Shown in pieces: positions 1 through 11,800 of a DNA stretch of 64,000 bases. Each line of letters begins with the position of its first letter. Within the stretch, counting starts at the first letter, position 1. The position numbers were made by a program, and so were the translations under genes. The notes under the pieces were generated by a model. The model did no database searches. It was not told where the DNA came from and saw nothing but the letters and a program-made list of their open reading frames with translations. Origin of the DNA: Okapia johnstoni (lineage: Eukaryota; Chordata; Mammalia; Artiodactyla; Giraffidae); assembly GCA_024291935.2 (NCBI GenBank), contig CM044312.1:47808001-47872000 (forward strand), read 5' to 3'.

Positions 1-416
1 GAGGGAAGAGAATGGGGTTGGGAGGGTAGGCTGCTGGTAATGCTACATTTCCTAAATGACTGGTAAGCACAGGGGTTGTCATTTATCATTGTTTGTTTGA
101 TCTTATACAAGTATAATACATATTTTTGGAGATTCTTCAACTTTTAATTAAAAAAGAAAAGAAACCCACCTACTGATAACTGACAATTCATAAAAATGAA
201 TCTATAAGAAATTTAACATGTTCTCTGTTGTGCTTTTTCCTTCCGCCCAACACAGAGATAATGAAATGGACCATATGTCTAAACACAGTAAATGGGGAGA
301 ATGTGGAGAAGCAATTGAATGAAACAAATGCAAAAGTGGGAAGTCCCCTTCTGGAAAGCAGCTCCAAGAAGACAGAACTGGTACCAGAATGGAAACCTTG
401 GGACTCCAGTTGCTGC

Positions 417-448
417 ATAAAAATAATAATAATAATAATAATAAATAA
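417..448. repeat. (AAT)n microsatellite
   Basis: About eight consecutive AAT units, ending in an A-rich stretch. A simple repeat. Confidence 0.9.
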
Positions 449-994
449 AGGAAAAAAATAAACACCCACATCTCCATGCTGGAGAGCAGAAGAGCAAGAA
501 GTTGCCAAACTTTTTTTTGTTTTGCTAGATTATTTTTTATTCTCTAAATCTAAGCTCCTATATTCCCCTTCTTCCCTGTTTCTGTATGTTAGAAGCTCAG
601 TATAAGTGGGGAAAAAAAAACAGAATAAAATAAAGTCTGGATGCTTCATTTATTTTCAACAGGGATGTTTCAGATCACTGTTAAACTAGAAGGGACTCAA
701 ATGCTCTAGAAACATCTCATCACTCAATTTAGCAACTTTCATATACTGTTGTTAGACTGCCATGAACAAAATGTGCAGGCCCCTCTACTTCTTCCATCTC
801 TCATCAAGACTGTTTTTATGTTACGGTAAAGTGAACACTAGATACAGTGGAAATATTTCTAGGTCTATCTGATGAATAATACCCCATTTCATCATCTGAG
901 TCTTTAAGACATAGTATCTCATAAGGACTGTATTAGATGCTTCTTGTCCTGTGAAAACAGATTCATGCTAGGAGAGGTCAATAAAGACAATAAA

Positions 995-1196
995 ATTAAT
1001 ATTTATTACATGCTTACTAGGTGCCAGAGTGTCAAGGAATACATAAGCATTATCTTAATTAATCCTAACAATGAATCCTTCTGCAAGAGAATTAGGTATT
1101 AATATTACGATGAGGAACTTCTTAGAGAGGTTAAGTAATTTGCCCAAGGTCACAAAGTTAGTAAGTGGTGGAGCTAGAAGCTAATCCAGGTCTTAC
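995..1196 (+). repeat. MIR SINE
   Basis: Shows the conserved MIR core and tail in order: a 'tgcttactaggtgccag' type start, a gap-rich middle, 'gatgaggaac', 'gaggttaagtaatttgccc', 'aaggtcacaaagttagtaag' and 'ggtggagctagaa'. An ancient tRNA-derived mammalian SINE, diverged as expected. Confidence 0.85.
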
Positions 1197-1479
1197 ACAG
1201 TATCCACTCTCTTAATCCCTATAATTCAGGGTCACTTGAGTATGGTGATAGTAGAAGTAGTGAGAATCACCAAGGTAATAAATAAAACTCAAGTTCATAA
1301 CTTCTCAGCTTGAGAAAATGGCCCATGGTTTGGGTACATGGGAGGGTCTATGAATTATTTTCAACAATTCAAATGGTCTATGCACAGGTTCTTTGTCTTT
1401 TTTGTGCCATGGACCCCTATGGCTGTTTAGTGTCACCTATAAATACCTCTCAGAACAATGTTCATAAATACATGATTCA

Positions 1480-1480
<1 letters not shown>

Positions 1481-1521
<41 letters not shown>
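1481..1521. repeat. (AT)n microsatellite
   Basis: About 20 uninterrupted AT dinucleotides. Probably length-polymorphic. Confidence 0.95.
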
Positions 1522-1526
<5 letters not shown>

Positions 1527-1591
1527 ATACATACATATTATAGATTATAAATTAAAATTATAGATTGACATTATCAAAACAGTTAAACATG

Positions 1592-1756
1592 GGACTTCAC
1601 TGGTGGTCCAGTGGTTAAAACTCTGCACTCCCATTGCAGGAGTTCTGGGTTCTATACCTAGTCAGGGAACTAGATCCCACATGCCACAACTAAGACCCAG
1701 TGCAGCCAAATAAATAAAATGAATACAAATAAATATTTAAAGACACAAAACAAAAT
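1592..1756 (+). repeat. CHR-type SINE with 14-bp target duplication
   Basis: Begins with the tRNA-derived head (ggacttcactggtggtccag), keeps B-box-like sequence, continues through 'agatcccacatgccacaac' and ends in 'gcagccaaataaataaaat'. The 14-bp sequence aacagttaaacatg flanks it at 1578-1591 and 1757-1770, a clear target-site duplication of L1-type retroposition. Confidence 0.9.
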
Positions 1757-2847
1757 AACAGTTAAACATGAATTTGTGACACATCAACATATGTCCTATA
1801 TGAACACATAACAGAAGAGCAACTTGTGGGTCTAATAACTTCTATAATATCTTCTATAATTTTAGGCATAAGCATTGTTTCTAGCTATTTGCAACAGCAT
1901 CTGTATTTGATATGAAACTATCTCTGCTTTCTATGGTGACAAAGTCAAAGGCACTGCTAATACTGCTGTGGTTTGTTGCCTACATTCATAATGGAAGGAA
2001 ATGCTAAATTTCATAATTCATAATAGGAGGAAGTGATGTTCCAGTTAGAGGTTAGTGAAAATAAAGATGCAATTTTTCCCCCTTATAAGTTCACTGACCT
2101 CTTAAATCCTAACCAAAAAGCCTCACCCCAGGTTGGCAATCTATTAAATAACCTAACTAGGAAGCATTAAGTTTACTCCTGATAAGGCTTCAGTCTAAAT
2201 CATTGCAATTTTATTTTTGCTTTGGAACAGAACTAATCATATCTATCTAATGTATTATTGGATCAATAATTAATATCCAGAAACAAACTGTGACTGGTGG
2301 ACATCCTTGCTGAGAACTCTCTTGACCTAGTTGTATCCTTGTTGGAAAGTAATAAGAACGCACTACTATCTGAAGACACCGCACATGAGGACCACATCGT
2401 TTCTGTATAGGACAGGATGCTGCTGCGAAAAGGAAGCTAATGTTTTGGGTAAATGAGTTTTTCTATGAGTCTAAATTACCAATGGTCTATTAGTGTTTTG
2501 AGAGAACAAAGACCACTTGTCAACCTACAATACATGGCAGGGAACTGAGGTTTAAAATTTAGTTTAAGGTTTTGGCTGAGGATTTCAGAGAATCAGAGCC
2601 ACATCAGTAAATACTGTTGACTAGAGGACACTTTTCTAAATGTGATGCTTCAGATCAATGGCTAGTTTGTTAAGAGTAAAACTATGTTCTTGGGTTTCTG
2701 GTTGGCTGGTAAGTAAAACAGATCAGGATTTAGAGCACCCTGTAGGTATCAGAACAGAAGTTTATCCAAACATAAGCCACACAGGATTCCTGTGAGATAG
2801 ATGGAAGCCATATCAGTATCAATAAAGGAACAAAAGACACAGTTTAT

Positions 2848-2990
2848 GTCCCCCAAACCAGCTGCATATTAAATTCCCTGAGAAGTTTAAATATTAATGC
2901 TCAGGTCTTAACTCTAGACCAATAAAGTCAGAATATCTGGAAACAGGCCTTGGGAATCTATATTTGCAAGAGTTGAGACGCATTGGTTTA
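2848..2990 (+). repeat. MER5-type hAT transposon relic
   Basis: The order of segments matches MER5A/B non-autonomous hAT-Charlie elements: 'agctgcatattaaattccc', 'gagaagtttaaatatt', a degenerate 'gaatatctgg', 'ggccttgggaatctatattt' and 'gagacgcattgg'. Heavily diverged, assigned from remembered consensus. Confidence 0.55.
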
Positions 2991-2994
2991 GGAA

Positions 2995-3430
2995 AATGTA
3001 ATGGGAAGGGATGATCCCAAGTTCTTTGCCATTCTTGTTAGCGAGAGGAATCTCGCCTTGCTATGTGATTTGCTTTGACCAAGATGATGCAATGCAAATA
3101 ATAGTCTGGGACTTTTGAGCCCTGGCCTTAAAAGGATGGGCATCTCTTGCTTCTCAATTTGGGAGACCTGCCGCCACGTTGTGAAGTCTAGGACACTAGG
3201 ACACCGCATGGTTAGAGGTCATATGGAGAGAGTGCTAGAGGAGAAGAGATTCCCTTGGATGTTCCAGCTTTAGCCAAACTCTCAGCTGAATGCAGCTGCA
3301 GGTGTGAACTACCCCAATCAGAAAAACCTCCTTGCTGAGCCCATTCCAGCCACATAATTGTGAGAAATAATAAATTGCTGTTGTATTAAGCCAGTAAGTT
3401 TTGGAGTGATTCCTTATTCTGTAACAAATA
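2995..3430 (+). mobile_element. MaLR-type (MLT1-like) solo LTR
   Basis: Contains the segments typical of ERVL-MaLR LTRs: 'tatgtgatttgctttgacc' near the 5' side, a Cys/Thr-poor GC-richer middle, and the 3' block 'ataattgtgagaaataataa' followed by 'ttaagccagtaagttttgg'. No internal retroviral coding sequence is attached, so this is a solitary LTR relic. Confidence 0.65.
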
Positions 3431-3639
3431 ACTGTAAGAGAGAAATATTTACTAACCACTCTTTATTTTTTCCCCCTGAAAGATCTGTTATTCCAATCTT
3501 GGAATCTTGAGGTAAACTAAAAAACAAGACTGGATTCATCTTTCTAATGAAGAGAGAAGACATAATGACATGACAGCTTAAGTGAAAGTGTATATTATGC
3601 AAACAAAGAAAGACATACCCCATGTGGTCTTAGGCAAAC

Positions 3640-4150
3640 CACCAGCTCCAACTGCTGTCTACCACCCCCACCTACGGCCCCTGCAAATCCTGAGAGCTTG
3701 TAACTGCACCATCTGGGTGGCCTTTGTGGTAGACAGAGAGATGCATCGTCAGATCCTCCTTCAAGGATGGACTTGCGGTCCAGCTGTAGGAAATCCAGTC
3801 AGCAGACAGCCTCCAGCTGTCAGCTCCTTCAGGGTCTGCCTCAGCTGCACAGCACAGCTTCTCCCAAAATGATGCCCTTCCTGGGGCATCCCACATTTGG
3901 TGACTAAGTGAGGTGGGGGAGTATAAAGGCCTGACCATTTTTGTCTGATGTAAGATGCTCTGATGGAAACTATTCTCTTTGGACCTCCCTCCCAGGTTGG
4001 CCAAGGTTTGTCAGGCCTGCATCATAGTTTGATTTCCTCCTCTGCCAATGCAGCTTCCTACTCTTTCCTTTCTCAGGTGTTAATCCCTAATGAACATCTT
4101 GTACCCTAAAGTCTGCCTCAATACCTGCTTCTGGAGAATCTAACTTATAA
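3640..4150 (+). other. Possible ancient LTR remnant
   Basis: The 3' part ('gttaatccctaatgaacatc' followed by 'gtctgcctcaatacctgctt' and 'ctggagaatctaacttata') resembles the polyadenylation-region end of an old ERVL-class LTR. No family could be assigned and no coding region is attached. Confidence 0.35.
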
Positions 4151-4627
4151 TTGCCATGAAACTCTCTAATAACGGCAAGTCTTATTACTGAGGGCAAGGG
4201 ATGGTTTGATTGCTATATTCTGATTGTCTGCCCACAGTTTGGTTCCCATAAATGGACAGAAGAGCCTTCCCCAGGTCTAGAAGATGGAGACAAAGAACCC
4301 ATGGATAAGGCCATCCCTTTTTGTAGAAATCAACACAGCTGGGATAGAGATGAAGATTCTATTTAACAATTTCTGTAACATAGCCAAAATATTTTCCCTG
4401 GAATTAGCTACATTTGGTAATCATTGTCTCAAATCTGTTTAACAGTTACTTTCCTCCATTAAATATTGTTTTAACTTCTCATCCCCTATCAACTAGTTGA
4501 ATGCAAAAGTGACATTTATTGTTGTTTGCTTACTCTGATCGTTGTCAGTGCAACCAAGGACTTGCTGAAGACCTTTCTGGAAACTGTTGGTTCCTTTAGA
4601 AATAGTTTCTAATGCTCCCTAAGCTGT

Positions 4628-4710
4628 TTAAAAAAAAAAAATAACTTATGATCCAAAATAAATTGTAATAAAAACAAACAAAAAAAAATAAAAAAAATAA
4701 AAAAAAATGA
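4628..4710. repeat. A-rich low-complexity tract
   Basis: Two A-runs broken by T and C (poly-A, then AAAT/AAAC units). It could be the decayed tail of a retroposon, but no body is recognisable next to it. Confidence 0.8.
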
Positions 4711-6051
4711 ATTGTTAGCAGGAAGGTCAAGAGAGGCAGGTGGCTGATTATCATTCCCTCTGTAGATTATCTGCGGACATGTTGAAATCCTAGCTTGACC
4801 TTCCCTTCCACTCAAAGGACTATGGTTATTCTTTTCTCCATTTTTCAGTTGCATGTAGTCAAAGGAACAAAACAGTTAATGTTAGTTTTAGAAAAGCACA
4901 GGGAAGAAGCTGTGGTGGTTATTGCTTTCTGTCTGTACACCAGGCTTTTCCCATCCTCCTCCTCCTTGTAAGCACTCTGCTTTCCTTTAGAAAATAGCCT
5001 CTTCTGTGTGGACTGGATGTGCTGCCAAATACACTGGCCGCTACTGACACTCCACCCACATTTGTCACCACCATCACATATACACCCTGAGGGGAGACTT
5101 GTAGCTGAGGTTTGGCGGGCAACTGGAGTATTCCATCCTTCCTGCTCCATAGCCCTCACAGGTATTTAAGAACGGTGGTGCAGAGGAAAGAGCAAGATGT
5201 GGACTGTTAAATCCCTGGTACTGCTGCTGCTTGAAACCTTAAGCAAGTTTCCCAGGTGAAACTTCTGTTTCTTTATTTATAAATTAGTAAATACAATCAC
5301 ATAATTTAGAGGGGAGCTACAAATATTCTGTAAAATTGTGGCTAAGAAAGTGTGTGCCAGACCACTGGCTTGAGGGTTTGCAAATGCTGGCAGGTCGGTA
5401 GCCATCCTTGGTGTCTCTTTTGGCCTTCCTGACACCCCCATGAACCAACAACCACACCTAGTAAGTGGCAAAACTGAAATTCACACAGGTTGGTCTAAGT
5501 CCACAGGTCCACCTTCCTCTCATTACCCCAAACCGTCTCCCATTGATCTTGACTCTCCAAAACAGTCAAGCTTCAAGGGTGGTGGGCTCCTCCCCTCTGG
5601 CTTCTCTGTACACATCCCCCAGCAGAAAGTCTTACTCCTTTTGGAAACTCAGGGAGAAACCCCTGAGAAGAGTGTGGCAGACCATAGGCCTGAGAACTTT
5701 GTAAGGCCAAACACGAGTCAAGGTCAAAATATAAGTCGTGGCTCAGGGCTTGTGCTTTTGGAGACTGAGGGGCTTGCTGTGAGCTTGAGGAGGGCACCGG
5801 GATGACACCAGCATGCCAGGCAGTCCTTGTGGGTGTTTAGCTTTCAAGTTCATTTAACTGGACAGTAAACACCATCTTTCAAACAGGAATCGGTCCTCAC
5901 AGCTTGGACATTATAAAGTTTATCTCCTCTATTTTGGGACCTCAGGATCAAGCATCAAGAAGGTGGTCTTAGGAAGTAGATGAAGAACCTTCTTCCAGTA
6001 CAGCTCCTAACATGACTCTATATTTCCTGGGGGTACTCCTTCTATTTTCCT

Positions 6052-6258
6052 GGGCTTCCATGGTGGCTCAGCTGGTAAAGAATCCGCCCGCAATGCGGGA
6101 GACCTGGGTTCGATCCCTGGGTTGGAAAGATCCCTTGGAGATGGGAAAGGCTACCCACTCCAGTATTCTGGCCTGGAGAATTCCATGGATTGTATAGTCC
6201 ATGGGGTCACAAAGAGTCAGGCACAACTGAGCAACTTTCACTTTTTTCACTTCACTTT
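6052..6258 (+). repeat. Bov-tA SINE
   Basis: Full head-to-tail Bov-tA: tRNA-derived head ('ggcttccatggtggctcag', B box 'gggttcgatccctgggttgg'), then the BovB-derived Bov-A unit ('cccactccagtattctgg', 'agtccatggggtcacaaaga', 'gtcaggcacaactgagcaac'). Confidence 0.95.
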
Positions 6259-6359
6259 CCTTCTTCTCTGACCTATTTCTACCCTGAATTCATCCTATTG
6301 CTGCCAATTTAGACTTTCCAAAGCTTTGAAAATGTGCTTAATTATCTTCCATGGCAAAA

Positions 6360-6632
6360 AACACTGTATGCTTCCACTTATATGAGATACTTAGAGCACT
6401 CAAATTCATAGAGATGGTGTAGAATGGTGGTTGCCAAGGGTTGGGGAAGGGGGAATGGGGAGCTGGTGTTGATAATTAGAGTTTCAGCTTTAGAAAATGA
6501 AAAGTGCTGTAGAGATGGATGGTACATAATCGTATGTATGCACTTAATACCATTCAATGGTATACTTAACAATGGTTAAAATGGCAAATTTTCAATGTAT
6601 ATTTTATCACAATAAAAAAAACTGGAAAAAAA
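6360..6632 (+). repeat. Old L1 (L1M) 3' end
   Basis: Resembles the 3' untranslated end of ancient L1M elements: a 'cttccacttatatgagatac' type segment, 'agaatggtggttgccaaggg' then 'ttggggaaggggg', and a terminal 'tatattttatcacaataaaa' with A-run. Confidence 0.7.
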
Positions 6633-7129
6633 ATTCTTCAATTCCCACCCCCTCCTACTGCTTAAAACAATGGAACACTCACCCTTTTGCCCACTATCGA
6701 GGCTCCATCATCCCTTTCCAGTTTCTCTCCCAGCATTCACCCTCCAGGCACCAGAACAGAAACCAGACTGTGTGCTCTGTCTGTGTCCTCTGTATGCTTC
6801 CGTTCTGAGGCTCTGCCCACCACTGGCTGCTCATTTTAGCCAATTTCAGCGTTGATTCTTTTACTAACATGAGAACTCCCCAGGTAAATCTATAACCCTT
6901 CTTAACACTGGATGAGCCTTGCCTCACCACCTACTAAGCACCCCTACCTTTTATAAAAATCCCTGATACTCTGTCTATAGAAAGGCACATGTATGTAACT
7001 CAAGAACTAACACTAGAAGTAAAATACATTTTTTCTCAGGGCTGCTTTAATTATGGCAGATGTGCATGCAGGCTCCAGTTTCAGGTGTACTAGCTTACTG
7101 CTGCCAATCCATCATTCCAGAGGTGGGTG

Positions 7130-7300
7130 CCCTTGTGAAGTAGAAAACTACTCAGCTGGAAGCCAGGGGACCTGAAATCGAATCTAATTTCAGACATGAA
7201 ATGGGTATGGGACTTTGGGACAGTCATTTAACCTCCAGGCTTTAGTTTCTCCACCTGGAATATGAGATCTAAAATTTGCACAAGCTGGAAAATGCTACCT
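7130..7300 (+). repeat. MIR fragment
   Basis: Matches a MIR body: 'ggaagccaggggacctgaa', 'gggactttgggacagtcat', 'ttaacctccaggctttag' and 'tttctccacctggaatatga'. Diverged. Confidence 0.6.
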
Positions 7301-7903
7301 ACAGGATAGAGAAAATTATTTATTGAATAACCTAAGCTGATACTCATAATGAAAACAAAAATTATGATAACTCAAGTTGCAATCAGGAAAAAGAGACTTG
7401 CTGGAAATAATGCAAAATTCATGGCAGAAGAAACTAGGCTCACTATGATTGCACAGGGATGAAAAATGACCAGTGACTCGTGTCTTCCTTTCAATCTCTA
7501 CATGAAAAATAATTATTCTCCACAAAAATATTTTCAGTGAAATAAAGATATAAAAAATGCTTTTTGTCCCCAGAAAATGTAGCTTCATGAAGTTTTTTCT
7601 ACAAAGCTGTTTTTAAAGAATTCATCAGTGTTATTATTCTGATGAAAATTTAATATTTATAAATGTGGCATCTTGGCACGTTTGGAGTTGATGATTCAAT
7701 GATGTAAGAACAAAAACATCCTGCATTTCAAAAGCAGTGATGACATAAAAACAGATCATGAACAGCAGCTGTGACATCTGGAGAATGGCAGAGAAAGACC
7801 CCAAAAGGTGCAGCAGGGTGGTCTTGACAGTGATGGACATGGATTGTCACCAGCCAAGGAGAGAGAGGATTACACCTTTGATCTATACTGTAATGCTATT
7901 GAG

Positions 7904-7905
<2 letters not shown>

Positions 7906-7948
<43 letters not shown>

Positions 7949-7962
7949 CTCTCTCTCTCTCC
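7906..7962. repeat. (CA)n(CT)n compound microsatellite
   Basis: About 19 CA units pass directly into about nine CT units. A compound dinucleotide repeat, probably polymorphic. Confidence 0.95.
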
Positions 7963-8050
7963 GAAGGTCACTATCTGTTCTATAATGCTTGCAAACTGAG
8001 CCTCTCTGAACATTAATGAAAAATCTATTTCAGATCTTTCTTTAAAGATA

Positions 8051-8259
8051 TCTTCCCTGGCGGCTCAGATGGTGAAGAATCTGCCTGCAATGCAGGAGAC
8101 CCATGTTCGATCCCTGGGTAGGGAAGATCCTCTGGAGAAGGAAATGGCAAACCCACTCTAGTATTCTTGCCTGGAGAATCCCCTGGACAGAAGAGCCTGG
8201 CAGGCTACAGCCCATGGAGTTGTAAAGAGTTGGACACGACTGAATGACTAACACTTTCA
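8051..8259 (+). repeat. Bov-tA SINE with imperfect target duplication
   Basis: A tRNA-derived head and a Bov-A unit ending 'ggacacgactgaatgac'. Flanks ctttaaagata (8040-8050) and ctttagagata (8260-8270) differ at one base and look like an aged target-site duplication. Confidence 0.93.
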
Positions 8260-9599
8260 CTTTAGAGATAACTTGGTTCAAACCTTGTAATTTACAGATG
8301 AACAAACTGAGGCTGAGAAAAGTCCATTATTTCGCAGATGATAAAAGAAGGGAGAGTCTGATTCTTAGAACAGTACAGATAGAAGCAGCCAGAGCAGCAA
8401 AGGGCAACCAACAGACTCATTCTTCATCTGATCTCTGAGGGGTGGATGGAGGTGGGCATCCCTGGTTTCCCTGGGCATCCCTCGATGGAGAAATGCTCCC
8501 TCATCTCGGTACCTTGCCACTCCCCTGGGAGAGCCGTCATTCCTCTAAGTGGACATTTTAAGGAACCATTCAGAGACAAATCTACTTTGGTTTCAATTTT
8601 TAAATTAAGAGCTGTGGAGTTTGGCAGAGAGCGAGATTTCTCTCTTGGCAGACACAGACACATGCTTCTGTTTTGTGTGTCAAATGCTAAAAAGCCGAGT
8701 CCACGGCTGACGCCCGTTTTTTTCATTATCAGACGCCTGAAATTTGAACGGTATCCCTAATCCACAGAGAATGCCTTTGTGAACATCGGAGCTCTTTTTC
8801 ACCCTTCTTCCCCACCCTCCCCCATCTCCACAAGCCACCCCCAATCCTACGTGGAGGCATTAGGGGAGAGGAGCGCTGCCAATGTTGTAAAATCACCTAC
8901 ATAAAATGCAGCTCCCTCGCCGTGCAGTAAAACACTTCTATCACAAACATATGTGGGCCTCGCTTCTTTTGTTACCCAGTTTTTGGCAGTCGGAGGAGTG
9001 CCATTTCATCTCTCAATGTGTTTTGCATTCACCAGAAGAGTCAGCGGGCTCAGTGTGATATTTGCCACAAGTTTCTGAGTGAAGGTCAACATCCCTCTTC
9101 CCACCTCTGTGGCCTATGCCGCCCTGCAGCCCCAGTCTCACCCCCCAAGCTGGGCATTCCATGCACGGTGCTGAGCAGGACACATGTGTGATGCCAGGCA
9201 CTGGAGGCATTCATAATGCTGGTCCGGGGTACATAAGATAACAGGCAGCTGAGGCAGCCACAGAGGATGTGTAGGACATGCTGAGAGTGCCTGGTGGGAT
9301 TCTCATCATAAAGCAGTGCAGCAGATGGGGGCAAAGACATGCCCAGCATTGTGCCCTGGCCACTCGGCATGCGTGTTTGCCTTTAATAACCTGAATAGTA
9401 ATATCCCAACTTTCTTCTAAGAGTCGATTTCCTCTAAGGGAAAAATCAAACATTTTCTCTGATCTTGATTTTTACTATTTATGATTTCCCTTTTGTTATA
9501 TACATCCTTATAAGTGATCCACGGTAATAATAATACTAGCAAATATTTCTTGTGAGTCAGGGGCTGCTTTAAGTTGCTTAGCTTATTAAGTCCCCTCCA

Positions 9600-9980
9600 T
9601 AATCCTATGAGAATACTATAGACTGAGTGACTTAAACCACAGAAATTTCTCACAGTTTTGGTGTCTGGGAAGTCCAAGATCAAGGTGCTAGTTGACTGGG
9701 TTTCTGGTGAGGGTTCTCTTCCTGCTTGCAGATAGCTGCAGGCTAACTAAGATGCTGCCAGGGTTCCCTTGCTTCTGGAGACTCTAGGGGAGAATCGGTT
9801 TCTTTGTGTTTTCTAGTTCTCCAGACGCTGCCTGCATTCCTTAGTTCATGGTCCTTCCTTCAAATACAGCAGTGCAGCACCTTCAAAACTCTGACTCACC
9901 TCTCCCCTCATTCACTTATCAGAATCTTTGTGATTATATTGGGCTGATCCGGATAATCCACAATAATCTCCCCATCTCTA
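9600..9980 (-). mobile_element. MaLR-type solo LTR (MST/MLT1-like)
   Basis: On the plus strand it reads 'gtgacttaaaccacagaaat', 'tttctcacagttttggtg', 'gtccaagatcaaggtgc' and 'ggtttctggtgagggttctc'. This is the reverse complement of the 3' half of MST/THE1/MLT1-type LTRs. No internal sequence remains. Confidence 0.65.
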
Positions 9981-10519
9981 GGTCACATGATTAGCAACCT
10001 TATTTCCATATGTAGCCTTAATTCCTTCTTTCCATATGATACAACATATTGACAGGTTCCAGAGATTAAGGGAAAGGTTTCTTTGTGCGTGTGTGCACAT
10101 CAAGCTGAGTGTGACATTCTCTGACCCTGTCTGCATCAAAGCAATGGTTGATTCAGGGGCCAAGAAATAAAGCATAAAGCATAAACCAAACATAAAGTGG
10201 TAGTTAAGACACCGGAAACTTGAAAGGAGCTTTGGGAAACAAATATTGGTGTTCATGCTCTGCCAAAGGGTAGAGCCCCTGGTTAATACCACAAATGTCA
10301 ATTTAGGGCCATGGAAATAGGCCAGCTAAAATACAGTTTTAAATACACTCAATTCCAGACTTGATAAAGGTGCTTGCCTGTATTCTAATTGCCTGACAGA
10401 AGCAAAGCGAACTCTCTTTGAAGGTAAATATCATCAGCCAAAAACTCAAACTGTCTCCATTACTTGACTTGTTTAATGTCTGACATTCAAACTCCTAGGC
10501 ATATCAGGAAAAAGGATCA

Positions 10520-10840
10520 AATTGCCATAAAAAAGAGTATAAATAAATCTCATGAACATAAAGCTGAGCAAAAATACCACACAGGAAAGAGTACAAACTG
10601 AATGTGTCCATTTATAAAAATTCAAAAACTTGCAAAAATAATCTAGGCTATAAGAAGTCAGGACAGTGGTTACCTTGAAGAGGAGGGGGGTAGTGACTGT
10701 GGGGCAACAAGCATTGGTTATATTTTATTTCTTTATCTAGGTGAATGTCACATGGACATGTTCACTTTGTGAAATTTCATTTACCTGTTTTGTGACTTGT
10801 TAACTTTTCTATATTATAACTCAATAAGGTTTTTTAAAGT
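10520..10840 (+). repeat. Old L1 3' end
   Basis: Resembles L1M 3' UTR sequence: 'gtcaggacagtggttacctt', a G-rich segment, 'ttttctatattataactcaa' and a short A-run at the end. Confidence 0.6.
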
Positions 10841-11114
10841 ACCAAAGCAGAATCAATCTCACATTTCACTGTTAAAATTATGTACAAAATTTTACCGGTG
10901 TACAAAGGCATCAGTTAAAATGCAATTTCAGGTGTTGAAGTTGTTGATGTTTTCCTTTTAAAAAATGTTTGAATTCAATTCAAAAAACTTAAAAATTTTT
11001 AGGGACAAATAGACAAGAAAAATTAAGTCCAGATTATTTTTTGCAACTGAAGAGCATCCACTTATCCAATATTTTGGAATCTGACTTGAGAGTTAACTAT
11101 TTATGAAAGTGTGT

Positions 11115-11350
11115 GTTAATTACTCAGTCGTGCCCAACTCTTTGTGACCCAATGGACTGTAGCCCACCAAAATCCTCCTGCAATGAGGGAGACCTGGGTT
11201 CGATCCCTGGGTTGGGAAGATCCCCTGGAGGAGGGCATAATAACCTACTCCAGTATTCTTGCCTGGAGAATCCCCATGACAAAGGAGACTGGAGGGGGCT
11301 ACAGTCCACGGGGTCACAAAGAGTCAGATATGATTGAGCGGCCAAGCACA
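11115..11350. repeat. Bov-tA chimera with inverted ends
   Basis: 11115-11169 is the Bov-A unit end in minus orientation ('cagtcgtgcccaactctttg', 'aatggactgtagcccacca'). It is followed at once by a plus-orientation Bov-tA body and tail (11170-11350) that ends with the complementary segment ('gctacagtccacggggtcac', 'aaagagtcagat'). The two arms can pair over about 50 bases. Confidence 0.85.
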
Positions 11351-11604
11351 CAGACTTTATATTTTTCATTGTCACCTTATTTCTTAAACAATACCTACAC
11401 TTCTGTCTGTCAACTTTTGTCTTAACATGGAATATTTGTATTTTAATATGAACTGACACCATCCTTCTCTGTGGAAAGGAGGGACATGTATTTTGGCTGT
11501 TATATGTCTTTGCTTAAGGTTGATCATGCCTTAATGGGTTTTGGGGCTTTAGTTTCTTCTTTTATTTTTTCCCCGTAAGTCTAATTCCTCTCATATATAC
11601 CCTC

Positions 11605-11738
11605 TGTTTTATTGCTTGACTTTTTGGCCACGCCAAGCTGCGTGTAGTATCTTAGTTCCCCAAACAAGGATCAAACCTGTGCCCCCTGTAGTGGAAGCAC
11701 AGAGTCTTAACCACGGGATCACCAGGGAAGTCTCTCGG
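11605..11738 (-). repeat. CHR-type SINE fragment
   Basis: Reverse-complement CHR head: 'gactttttggccacgccaag', 'aaggatcaaacctgtgcccc' and 'gatcaccagggaagtctc'. It ends about 60 bp from the donor of the 11801-11983 CPVL exon. Confidence 0.85.
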
Positions 11739-11800
11739 GCTTCAGTTTCAATCCCACCATCTCATTTCCATAATCTGCATGCCCAGAAGCATTTTCATAC

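Larger units (their letters stand above)
1..11800 (-). other. CPVL: CPVL intron, 3'-most in window (partial)
   Basis: This stretch follows the donor of the 11801-11983 exon on the minus strand and should run to the terminal CPVL exon, which I could not find here. It holds MIR, MER5, MaLR-type LTR and old L1 remnants, two CHR SINEs, several Bov-tA copies and simple repeats, listed separately. The spans 2000-2840, 4150-5990, 6640-7120, 8270-9590 and 10000-10510 look like single-copy intronic DNA; I see no gene in them. Short open frames there have no recognisable domain and no splice context. Confidence 0.75.

Noticed and set aside
3582..4004. Overlapping plus and minus open frames of about 100 residues
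   Set aside because: They lie in a likely LTR remnant, show no conserved domain and have stops in the expected continuation.
8446..8760. 104-residue plus-strand frame with an opposing 100-residue frame
   Set aside because: Both strands are open over the same GC-richer DNA, no domain is visible, and there is no sign of splicing or a promoter.
1..11800. Terminal CPVL exon with the catalytic His
   Set aside because: I looked on the minus strand for codons for a Gly-Gly-Gly-His-Ile type motif after an AG acceptor and saw none. A splice-aware alignment would settle it.
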